A program made the position numbers and the translations under genes. Shown in pieces: positions 53,178 through 61,762 of a stretch of 64,000 nucleotides of DNA (its first letter is position 1; each line of letters begins with the position of its first letter). Below the pieces are notes generated by a model that was not told where the DNA came from, ran no database searches, and saw only the letters and a list, made by a program, of their open reading frames with translations. This stretch comes from Pedobacter sp. D749 (lineage in GTDB: Bacteria > Bacteroidota > Bacteroidia > Sphingobacteriales > Sphingobacteriaceae), in NCBI RefSeq assembly GCF_019317285.1, contig NZ_CP079218.1, positions 3,038,001 through 3,102,000 on the forward strand. The letters run 5' to 3'.

Positions 53178-54385
53178 TGAGCTGGTTATATTATTTACTC
53201 GAAGCAAATCTATACCTTATCCTATTTTATGGATTTTATAGATTATTCCTCCACAAGGAAACCTTTTACGGATTAAACAGGTATTATCTGATTTTCAGCT
53301 CGATACTCGCTTTTATACTTCCATTTTTTCAGCTGGGATTGTTAAAAAAGGAAATGGTTTTCAACTCTACAGGATATCCCCAGATCGAAGAACCTAAATC
53401 ATTTTTAAATCTGGAAAATATTCTTTTATTGTTATATCTGGCGATTTCAACAGTTTTAATCCTAAAAGTTTTTTGGGGACTAAGGCACATTGCAAAATTA
53501 ATGCGAAATGCCCATAAGAATAAAGAAAATGGTATCACACTTATTGAAATCCAAAATTCAAAAATAGCATTTTCATTCTTTAATCTACTCTTTATTGATC
53601 CAGAGATGAATCAAAAGGCTACCGTGTTAAAGCACGAAATGGTTCATATTAAGCAGAAGCATAGTTTTGATATTCTATTATTCGAATTGGTACAGATCTC
53701 CAGCTGGTTCAATCCAATCATATATTTTATCAGGAATGACATCAGGCTCATTCACGAATATCTTGCTGATGACGCTACCACCAGGACAGATATTGCCAAA
53801 TACGAATACGCATTATTTCTGATCCAAAATTCTTATGGAAACCAGGAAGTTACGCTTAGCAACCATTTTTTCACTTCATCATTACTAAAAAACAGAATAA
53901 GTATGTTAAACCAAAAAAAATCTGCAAAATGGGCCAGGCTCAAATTGTTATTTATCTTTCCGTTAACCGGATTTATGTTATGCCTCTCTACAATGGCATT
54001 TACAAAAGATTATGCTACCATCCAATTTGGACAAAAAAAGGAAAGCTTAACCATCGTTTTTCAGGATACGACCAAGAAAAAAGCTGACAAGAAGAGGTTA
54101 CCACCTCTGCCGCCTAAAGAACCAAATCAATCAAAATCCAAAAAAGTTAAAGAAATAACGATTAATGAAGTTCCTATTGCTGCAGATCATAAAAAAGAAG
54201 CAAGAAGATTACCACCACCACCGCCAGTTGAACCAGGTGCTTTAAAATCAAAAAAGTCTGGTGCTCCAAAAGTTGATCAGATTCGTTTCGCTCCACCTAT
54301 TGTAAAAAAAGATAAAAAGAACTTACCAGTACCACCGCCGCCACCGCCAGTTGAACCAAAAACTAAAAAAAGTGGTGGTAAATAG
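53174..54385 (+). CDS. M56 metallopeptidase (BlaR1-like) with Pro-rich tail
   Basis: 403 residues, four membrane helices (about 8-26, 37-57, 82-101, 257-276). The zinc motif HEMVH is at 154-158, third ligand Glu in IHEYLADD. The extracytoplasmic tail (280-403) replaces the usual penicillin sensor; it holds three PPxPP...EP segments (LPPLPPKEP, PPPPPVEP, PPPPPPVEP) and many Lys. It probably senses envelope stress and cleaves the BlaI-type repressor. The lack of a beta-lactam-binding domain means the signal is unknown. Confidence 0.88.
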   Translation: MMSWLYYLLEANLYLILFYGFYRLFLHKETFYGLNRYYLIFSSILAFILPFFQLGLLKKEMVFNSTGYPQIEEPKSFLNLENILLLLYLAISTVLILKVFWGLRHIAKLMRNAHKNKENGITLIEIQNSKIAFSFFNLLFIDPEMNQKATVLKHEMVHIKQKHSFDILLFELVQISSWFNPIIYFIRNDIRLIHEYLADDATTRTDIAKYEYALFLIQNSYGNQEVTLSNHFFTSSLLKNRISMLNQKKSAKWARLKLLFIFPLTGFMLCLSTMAFTKDYATIQFGQKKESLTIVFQDTTKKKADKKRLPPLPPKEPNQSKSKKVKEITINEVPIAADHKKEARRLPPPPPVEPGALKSKKSGAPKVDQIRFAPPIVKKDKKNLPVPPPPPPVEPKTKKSGGK

Positions 54386-54414
54386 TAACAGGTAATATTT
54401 TAAGTACAGGATAA

Positions 54415-55050
54415 CTACTGTGGCACATAAACCACGAATTTAGTCTCAAAAAAATCTTCCTCAAAATAAGCTGAAAGTGGATATAACTCTGCTTTCAGTT
54501 TTGATTCTTTGATCTCTTCAGCTAAATCGCCACCTTTTAAATACAAAATCCCATTTGGAATGGCATTTAAGGAGTCTTTTTTAAATTTGCCCTGTATCCA
54601 TGGATAAAATTCGCCTAAGCGGGTAACCGCTCTCGATACGACAAAGTTAAATTTCTCTTTAATCTGCTCGGCTCTTAAATGATCAGCTCTTAAATTCTCC
54701 AAGCCTAATGCCGATGCTACTTCTTTAACCACTTTAATCTTTTTTCCGATAGAATCTACAAGATAGAATTGCGTTTCGGGAAACAAAATCGCCAATGGGA
54801 TGCCCGGAAAACCACCACCTGTACCTACATCTAAAACTGATTCTCCAGTTTTAAAATTGCATACTTTAGCTATCCCCAACGAGTGCAATACGTGGCGCTC
54901 ATATAATTCTTCAATATCTTTTCTCGAAATTACATTGATTTGCGAATTCCAAAAGCTATATAATTCGAACAGTTGCGAAAATTGGGCAATCTGTTTTTCG
55001 CTTAAATCAGGGAAATATTTTAAAACGATATCGGGCTTTACATCAAGCAT
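54415..55050 (-). CDS. rsmG: 16S rRNA (guanine527-N7)-methyltransferase RsmG
   Basis: 211 residues. SAM site VLDVGTGGGFPGIPLA, acidic loop after FYLVDSIGKK, and VSRAVTRLGEF. RsmG makes m7G at position 527 of 16S rRNA in the ribosome decoding region; loss gives mild streptomycin resistance. Located 26 bp from the GT2 gene on the same strand and convergent with the M56 gene. Confidence 0.95.
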   Translation of the reverse strand: MLDVKPDIVLKYFPDLSEKQIAQFSQLFELYSFWNSQINVISRKDIEELYERHVLHSLGIAKVCNFKTGESVLDVGTGGGFPGIPLAILFPETQFYLVDSIGKKIKVVKEVASALGLENLRADHLRAEQIKEKFNFVVSRAVTRLGEFYPWIQGKFKKDSLNAIPNGILYLKGGDLAEEIKESKLKAELYPLSAYFEEDFFETKFVVYVPQ

Positions 55051-55076
55051 ATTGTAATTACTAAAGGATTATTGAA

Positions 55077-56294
55077 TTATTTCCAGTTTACTTTTTTCTT
55101 GCCAAATAAGGCTAAAAATCCGTTCAGGGTTAAAAACAGAAACAAAAGTATATCTAAAATCGGGAACCACCAACGCAAATCGCTATAGTTTAAGCGTTTC
55201 AGCAATTTTGGATAAATAAAACACCTGATGATGATGCTTAATCCGAGGATTCCTAAAGCGATGTATTGCGCCTCGCGACTAAAAAACATACATGCGACAA
55301 AGAAAGCATAGAATAAAAACTGGAAAACAATCTGCAGGCTTAAAATAAACTTATGTTTTGATTTATAGAACTTTCCCGCACCAAAATGACGTTTTTTTTG
55401 TCTCAGATAGCCTTGCCAGGTATTATTAGGTTCACTCCAAACATGACTATCGCGGTGTAAACGGATTTCTGTATTGTATTTATTGGCATGTGCATTTACA
55501 AACAAATCATCATCTCCAGATGGGATATGCATGTGTGCTGCAAAGCCTTTATTTTTGAAAAAAAGCGATTTTTTATACGCCATATTGCGTCCAACGCCCA
55601 TATAAGGCATACCTTTTAAGGCGAAAGACAAGTAATTTACTGCAGTAAAAAAGGTTTCAAACCTGATCAGTGCATTTAAAAGACTTCTTTTTTTCATGTA
55701 AGGAGAATAGCCCAAAACGATTTCTGTATTTTCGTCAGCAGGCTGCTGCATATCCATTAACCAATTTTCGGAAGCTGGAGTGCAATCTGCATCAGTAAAA
55801 ACTAACCAATCATGTTTAGCGGCCTTTATTCCCATGGTTACCGCAAATTTTTTGCCTGCTATAAATTTATCGTTATCTAAAATCTTAACTACTTTCAGGT
55901 TACGGTGTTTCTTCTCTAATTCTTCTAAAAACTCTTCTGTGCCGTCCCAGGAGCGATCATTAACCACCACAATTTCGAACTCCGGATAGTTTTGACTTAA
56001 TAATACAGGCAGATACCGCTCTAAATTCACAATTTCATTTCTGGCACAAACAATTACACTTAGCGGTTTTTGAGCCGACGAGGGAACCTCTTCGATACTT
56101 ACATTAGCCAATTTTAAATGAACAAAAAGTACATAGTAAAGCTGCACCAAAAGGCAAAAAGCCAATATCGAGAGCAGAATAATTTCAATCAGGGTTAATA
56201 TCACAATGTTAAAATAAACAGGCGCAAATTTCTCATTTTTAATCTGTAAATCACTTTTATGTGGATAAAAAATTAAACAAAAATATGCCCTCAA
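55077..56294 (-). CDS. Family 2 glycosyltransferase, membrane-anchored
   Basis: 405 residues from ATG 56294. A GTG at 56204 would give a start right before the first membrane helix (LTLIEIILLSILAFCLLVQL) and is at least as likely, since the first 30 residues look unconserved. GT-A fold with VVNDRSWDGT, VFTDADCTPA (DxD-like), GVGRNMAYKK and RQKKRHFGAG (QxxRW-like processivity motif), then three C-terminal membrane helices. Resembles enzymes adding sugars to lipid carriers or surface polymers. Same strand as rsmG. Confidence 0.85.
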   Translation of the reverse strand: MRAYFCLIFYPHKSDLQIKNEKFAPVYFNIVILTLIEIILLSILAFCLLVQLYYVLFVHLKLANVSIEEVPSSAQKPLSVIVCARNEIVNLERYLPVLLSQNYPEFEIVVVNDRSWDGTEEFLEELEKKHRNLKVVKILDNDKFIAGKKFAVTMGIKAAKHDWLVFTDADCTPASENWLMDMQQPADENTEIVLGYSPYMKKRSLLNALIRFETFFTAVNYLSFALKGMPYMGVGRNMAYKKSLFFKNKGFAAHMHIPSGDDDLFVNAHANKYNTEIRLHRDSHVWSEPNNTWQGYLRQKKRHFGAGKFYKSKHKFILSLQIVFQFLFYAFFVACMFFSREAQYIALGILGLSIIIRCFIYPKLLKRLNYSDLRWWFPILDILLFLFLTLNGFLALFGKKKVNWK

Positions 56295-56434
56295 TTTTTG
56301 CTATTTTTGGCAGATTTTCGACGAGAAAAAACACATATAAACCGCCTGCCATCAAAATAGCAATTCGTTTAATAAAACGGAATTTGATGGCGGTAAACTC
56401 CACTTAATAATTGGAGAAAAATAAATAGAAACAG

Positions 56435-57565
56435 ATGAAATTTAGTTTACAGGCTAACGATCCACTATCTAAAGCCAGAGCCGGAACAGTAACAACTGCT
56501 CATGGCGAAATACAAACCCCTATTTTTATGCCTGTGGGCACTGCCGGAACGGTAAAAGCCGTTCATCAGCGCGAACTTAAAGATGATATCGACGCAAAAA
56601 TCATTCTGGGTAATACTTACCACCTTTATTTAAGACCAGGTTTAGAAATCCTGGAACAAGCTGGTGGATTACACAAATTTATTGGCTGGGACCGTCCGAT
56701 TTTAACAGATAGTGGAGGCTACCAGGTATATTCTTTAAGTAAAGTTCGTAAAATTAAGGAGGAAGGCGTTACTTTCCACTCCCATATTGATGGATCGAAA
56801 CACCTTTTTACTCCTGAATATGCGATGGATATTCAGCGAACCATAGGTGCCGATATTATTATGGCCTTTGATGAGTGTACGCCATACCCTTGCGACTATA
56901 CTTATGCAGCGCAATCAATTAAAATGACACACCGTTGGTTAAAACGCTGTTGCGAACGTTTTGATACAACAGAACCTAAATATGGTTTTGACCAAACGTT
57001 ATTCCCCATTGTACAGGGTTCGGTATATAAAGATTTACGTATTAAATCGGCAGAATTTATTGCCAGCATGAACCGTGAAGGCAATGCCATTGGTGGTTTA
57101 TCTGTTGGTGAACCTGCTGAAGAGATGTATGCCATGACAGAAGTGGTATGCGATATATTACCGGTAGAAAAACCGCGTTATTTAATGGGCGTAGGTACAC
57201 CGATCAATATCTTGGAGAATATTGCCTTAGGTGTGGATATGTTTGATTGCGTGATGCCAACCAGAAATGCCAGAAACGGTATGCTTTTTACCAGAAACGG
57301 AATCATTAACATCAGGAACAAAAAATGGGAGAATGATTTCTCTCCACTGGATGCCGAAAGCGATCTTCATGCTGATTTAGTAACCAGTAAAGCATATTTA
57401 AGACATTTAGTACATAGTAAGGAAATGCTTGGCGCTCAAATTGCTACCTTGCATAATCTGCATTTCTATCTTTGGCTGGTAAAACAGGCCAGGGAAAAGA
57501 TCATTGCTGGTGAATTTTACGAGTGGAAAAACAAAATGGTTAAAGTATTAGGCAATAAGCTATAA
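56435..57565 (+). CDS. tgt: tRNA-guanine transglycosylase (TGT)
   Basis: 376 residues. The catalytic Asp is in ILTDSGGYQVYS (D92); the nucleophile Asp in FDCVMPTRNARNG (D271). Inserts preQ1 at the wobble position 34 of GUN tRNAs for queuosine. The usual zinc Cys set (ECDCYTC in E. coli) is replaced by AESDLHADL (306-314), although the partner His in ATLHNLHFYL (H340) is kept. First gene of a run with the LptF/G permease 1 bp downstream. I believe this loss is lineage-wide. Confidence 0.93.
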   Translation: MKFSLQANDPLSKARAGTVTTAHGEIQTPIFMPVGTAGTVKAVHQRELKDDIDAKIILGNTYHLYLRPGLEILEQAGGLHKFIGWDRPILTDSGGYQVYSLSKVRKIKEEGVTFHSHIDGSKHLFTPEYAMDIQRTIGADIIMAFDECTPYPCDYTYAAQSIKMTHRWLKRCCERFDTTEPKYGFDQTLFPIVQGSVYKDLRIKSAEFIASMNREGNAIGGLSVGEPAEEMYAMTEVVCDILPVEKPRYLMGVGTPINILENIALGVDMFDCVMPTRNARNGMLFTRNGIINIRNKKWENDFSPLDAESDLHADLVTSKAYLRHLVHSKEMLGAQIATLHNLHFYLWLVKQAREKIIAGEFYEWKNKMVKVLGNKL

Positions 57566-57566
57566 A

Positions 57567-58670
57567 ATGAGTCTGTTAAAAGGAAGGATAAAAATCATCG
57601 ATCAGTATATTATCGGGAAATACCTGGGTACATTTATTTATACCCTGGCCATTTTTGTGATCATTATTGTCGTGTTCGACCTGTCGGAAAAGATGGATGA
57701 TTTTATGAAAAGCGGCTTGAGTTTTTGGGGAATCCTTTCCAAATATTACGCAGGATCTATTCCTTTTTATGTGAATATGCTTTCACCCCTGATCAATTTT
57801 ATTGCAGTGATTTTCTTTACCGCAAAAATGGCCGATCAGACTGAAATTGTACCAATTTTGAGTGGTGGGGTGAGTTTTAACCGCTTTTTATTTCCTTACC
57901 TGGTTTCGGCTACGATTATTTTCTCGGCCAACTTACTTTCAAATCTATACATCCTTCCTTATACCAATACTTTAAAAAATAGTTTCGAGAATACGTACGT
58001 AAAACGTAATGATCCTTCTACAAAATCAAACATCCATATGAAACTGGATGACAAAACCTATATCTATATTGATAATTTCGACAACAAAACCAATTCAGGA
58101 TACCGGTTTTCTCTGGATAATTTTAGTGGAGATGTGCTGACCAAAAAGATTGTTGCAGAAAATATAAAATGGGATTCGCTTAAACGCAAATGGCAGTTAA
58201 GTAACTACTCCATCCGGAAGATTGACGGCCTGAAAGAAACCATGATTTATGGCAACGGAAAACTTAAGGATACCATCCTGGATATGCGTCCTGATGATTT
58301 TTCAGCATATGACAATGTGGTACAAAATTTAACCACGAAGGAACTTTCTGATAAGATCAGGAAAGAAAAGATCCGCGGAACAGGCGTAATGAACGACCTT
58401 CAGTTTGAAAAATACAAACGTTACTTACACCCGCTTTCTGCTTTCGTACTAACGCTGATTGGCGTGGCACTATCGTCGCGCAAAGTACGCGGAGGGGTCG
58501 GTGTATCATTAGGTATCGGAATCTTCATTAGCTTCGCTTATATCGTATTTAATCAGTTCACACAGATGTTTTCGACTAAAGGTGGATTACCTCCATTTGC
58601 TGCTGTTATTATGCCTACATTATTCTTTGGCTTATTAGGTTTTTACCTGTTAAGAAAAGCACCAAAATAG
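57567..58670 (+). CDS. LptF/LptG family permease (YjgP/YjgQ)
   Basis: 367 residues. Six membrane helices, three at each end (IIGKYLGTFIYTLAIFVIII, ILSKYYAGSIPFYV; C-terminal FVLTLIGVALSSRK), with a periplasmic beta-jellyroll between (about 130-270). In the lipopolysaccharide transport complex two such proteins pair with the LptB ATPase to extract LPS. Bacteroidota have two related permeases and I cannot tell F from G. The gap to tgt is one base. Confidence 0.9.
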   Translation: MSLLKGRIKIIDQYIIGKYLGTFIYTLAIFVIIIVVFDLSEKMDDFMKSGLSFWGILSKYYAGSIPFYVNMLSPLINFIAVIFFTAKMADQTEIVPILSGGVSFNRFLFPYLVSATIIFSANLLSNLYILPYTNTLKNSFENTYVKRNDPSTKSNIHMKLDDKTYIYIDNFDNKTNSGYRFSLDNFSGDVLTKKIVAENIKWDSLKRKWQLSNYSIRKIDGLKETMIYGNGKLKDTILDMRPDDFSAYDNVVQNLTTKELSDKIRKEKIRGTGVMNDLQFEKYKRYLHPLSAFVLTLIGVALSSRKVRGGVGVSLGIGIFISFAYIVFNQFTQMFSTKGGLPPFAAVIMPTLFFGLLGFYLLRKAPK

Positions 58671-58672
58671 CA

Positions 58673-59551
58673 ATGGAAGCCACTAAAAAGAATTTACTCA
58701 TTCTTCATCTTACTGTATTTGTTTGGGGCTTTACAGGCGTGCTCGGCAAGTTAATTTCTATTGATGCAGTACCCATGGTTTGGTACCGGGTATTGATTGC
58801 AGCAGCTACACTTTTTGCCTGGTTTTTAATCACCAAAAAGAATATTAAAATAACCAAAAAGCAGTTTATTCAATTCTTTCTAACCGGCGGAATTGTAGCT
58901 ATCCACTGGATATTTTTCTTTCATGCCATTAAGGTTTCTACGGTTTCGGTAACCTTGGTATGCCTCTCTTCCTTTACTTTATTTACAGCAATTTTAGAGC
59001 CGCTGATCAAAAAACAACCAATACAAATAGGCGATATTCTGATCGGTTTATTAATCATTCTGGGCATATATATGATCTTTAAATTCGAAGGCCAGTATAC
59101 CTTAGGAATTATTTTTGGTTTATTAGCAGCAGTGGCATCCAGTCTTTTTTCAACTATAAATTCTACTTTGGTACAAAAAAGCGAACCTTCTATTATCAGT
59201 TTTTACGAACTTGTAGGCGCGCTTTTCTGGATCACCTTGTACCGTTTATATGATGGAACACTGCTGCACACAGCATTCAATTTAAGCACTAAAAACTGGT
59301 TCTATCTTATTCTTCTTGGTACGCTCTGCACATCTGTTGCTTATGTTGCGGGTGTTGCTGTTATGCGTACATTATCGGCTTTTAGGGTAGCCTTAATTAC
59401 AAACCTCGAACCTGTTTACGGCATTGTTTTGGCCTTCATTTTCTTTCAGAATAAAGAACAGATGACTGGTGGTTTTTATATCGGAGCAACGATTATTCTA
59501 GGCTCGATATTCTTATATCCGATCTACAAAAAGAGAAAGAACAAGCTGTAG
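58673..59551 (+). CDS. EamA/DMT family transporter
   Basis: 292 residues, ten predicted helices as two five-helix EamA repeats (first from FVWGFTGVLGKLI, second from IIFGLLAAVASSLFSTINS). A Pro/Gly-rich helix 4 in each repeat (FHAIKVSTVSVTLV; VAGVAVMRTLSAF) is the DMT hallmark. Exports or exchanges metabolites; the substrate is not known. Follows the LptF/G gene by 2 bp. Confidence 0.88.
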   Translation: MEATKKNLLILHLTVFVWGFTGVLGKLISIDAVPMVWYRVLIAAATLFAWFLITKKNIKITKKQFIQFFLTGGIVAIHWIFFFHAIKVSTVSVTLVCLSSFTLFTAILEPLIKKQPIQIGDILIGLLIILGIYMIFKFEGQYTLGIIFGLLAAVASSLFSTINSTLVQKSEPSIISFYELVGALFWITLYRLYDGTLLHTAFNLSTKNWFYLILLGTLCTSVAYVAGVAVMRTLSAFRVALITNLEPVYGIVLAFIFFQNKEQMTGGFYIGATIILGSIFLYPIYKKRKNKL

Positions 59552-59783
59552 AAAGCAAGTTCATATACCGCAATATTTTCGCATAATGAAATAGCTGTCC
59601 TATCGATCAAATCGCTATAGCATGAAGCGTAGCGAAATAGAAATCCTCTGACTAGATAGTTGTACATCTCGACTGTAGCGCAGCGAAATGGAGAGATCTA
59701 TCCAGCCGAATTTGCTTCATTAAGGCATTCAGAAACTCAACTAATCTATACTCCATTACCATAACAGAATCCAATAGAATCGT

Positions 59784-59867
59784 CGTCATCTCGACTGTAG
59801 CGCAGCGAAATGGAGAGATCTATTTAGACAGATTTCTCGACTTCGTTGCACTCCGCTCGAAATGACG
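59784..59867. repeat. Double-hairpin repeat (CGTCAT...ATGACG), long form
   Basis: Outer CGTCAT and ATGACG around ATCTC...GAGAT and a TTTCTCGACTT...TCGAAA arm. A partial relative lies at 59665-59701. Confidence 0.65.
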
Positions 59868-60436
59868 ATAACCCTAAGGAATTTTTATTTATAGACTCGT
59901 TGCTGCATATAAATTACCTGGAAATAGATTCATTTTAATCGCTTTATCAACTTCGTTACATGCCATTCGAAATGACGATATCATGCAATATCTAGTACCA
60001 CCTTACTTTATCCCCTATATACTCAAGTCTTCACATCACAATTACATAAGCGAAGCTAAAAACATTAAATGCAAGCTAAAATAAATTGGATCTTTTTTAC
60101 TAATCCACCAATGTAGGTTTGAATTTTTTGCTAATAAACTAGAGGCAACTAACAGAAAATAGAGCAACTCCTAAGACTAAATAAGCACCCTCATACAAAC
60201 GATTATGCAGCATTTTACTTGTATATAAAAAATCGAAATAAAACCATATGCTAACGCGTGTAAGACAGCAGAATTTAAAATCCAAAAACAATATCAAAAT
60301 CAACAGATAAGCATAATAAAACCTCAACAATACCGACCAATAATAGACTAGTAAAAACAACAAATATTCAAACAAAAAGCACATCGAAAAAATACCTGTT
60401 TAAGATTAAAAACAGCACAGAACAAGAGTTGCAAAA

Positions 60437-61110
60437 TAGCTTAGAAATACCTAAAAAAAGTAGAATAAAATACAACACAAAAAGTATTTAAAAAGCATAA
60501 TTAATTAAGATTGAAATCCCATAAAAACTTCTTCAAAAATCATTAGCTATACTAATATAAAATCGGACTAAAAAATAGCAAAAATCCAATTTACATTTTC
60601 TAATAAAAAGGGATCAAAATCATAGAATCCCGCAAACTAAATACACCTAGTTAAAGCAAATACCCGAATGCTAAGGTCTTTAATCAGCATCATAGAAAAC
60701 TGCCCATTTTCGACTGAAAAATTGAGGTTTTAAAAACATAATAATTAGAAAACATATCGAAAAATAGACCTCATCATGTACTCAAGTTTAGCATAAATAG
60801 CTTAAAAATCCCTAAAATTGACCAATTCCCAGTCCTAAAAAAATAACACAAAAACCAATCAAAAAGCGCCATTAAACAACAAATAAAGCAGTTTTAGCTT
60901 AAAAATAATTTTTTCAAAAAAAGAGATCCAAAAGCCATTCACCTGAGAATATCGCAAGGAAATCGAATTATCCAGTGAAAAAACCGGAGTTTTAAGGCTT
61001 AAAAACATTAAAAAGATATACAAATCGGGGTGCCTCAAGTAAAATTCAGACAAAAATTTCAGTGTTAAAACCTTGGTTCAAGCCATAATAAACTGAGTTT
61101 TTAAATGCTA
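60437..61110. repeat. Diverged A-rich tandem repeat, two units of about 355 and 315 bp
   Basis: Matching landmarks: AATAGCTTAGAAATACCTAA (60437) with AATAGCTTAAAAATCCCTAA (60796); GGGATCAAAATC with GAGATCCAAAAG; GAAAAATTGAGGTTTTAA with GAAAAAACCGGAGTTTTAA (about 60716 and 60977). Later parts differ by small gaps. No ORF. Confidence 0.5.
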
Positions 61111-61762
61111 AACTACAACATCCGGAACCACCTGGATTTGGAAATAGCAATTTATGAGAGTTAAATCCAGCCCTAATGATAAAAAAATCAGTCTGAATTA
61201 CGCGACAAAAATTAAAGACATTTTGTCATAAAAATATTATTACCCCTATAAAACCGAATTTTAAATCGACATCAATTTATACATTAGAAAGTATAAATTC
61301 TTAGAGTTTACGGCTCTAAAAATCTAATTTTAGACTGCGAATAAATCAATTTTACGATAGGGATTATTCTCCACTTAAGCAAATAAACCGGGCAATTCTT
61401 AACTCCTATAAATCATCAGGAAGGATGCTAAAATCCACAAGACTCAGGCTCAATTTTCGGGACAGAAACCTCATTCTAAAATTCATACTAAAATTTAGAA
61501 AGCCGCAAAAATTTTCAAGGAAAATCGATTAATAAGTGTAAATTAAATCAATAAATTACTATTGATAAAAAATGTGATGAAGTGGTTAAATCTGAAGTAA
61601 AATCAGGTTAAAAAACACAATAAAATCAACATTTAATGATTTTATATAAATTTCATTAAAGTTTATAAATCAGTATTTTATGATAATTAATATAAATTAA
61701 TAATTTATATTTAAGAATACCTTTAAAATTTATAAAACTAAATATTTTAGCAAAGATTTTAG

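Larger units (their letters stand above)
59552..61762. other. 2.2-kb gene-free region; A-rich on the + strand
   Basis: 59552-59990 holds dispersed repeats of the CGACTGTAGCGCAGCGAAAT type. From 60000 to 61740 the + strand is strongly A-rich with few T-runs, no frame above about 80 codons, and diverged repeats (see 60437-61110). A promoter for the last gene should lie in the final 100 bp, where AAATATTTTAGC precedes the ATG by about 20 bp. No tRNA or known RNA family recognised. Confidence 0.7.
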
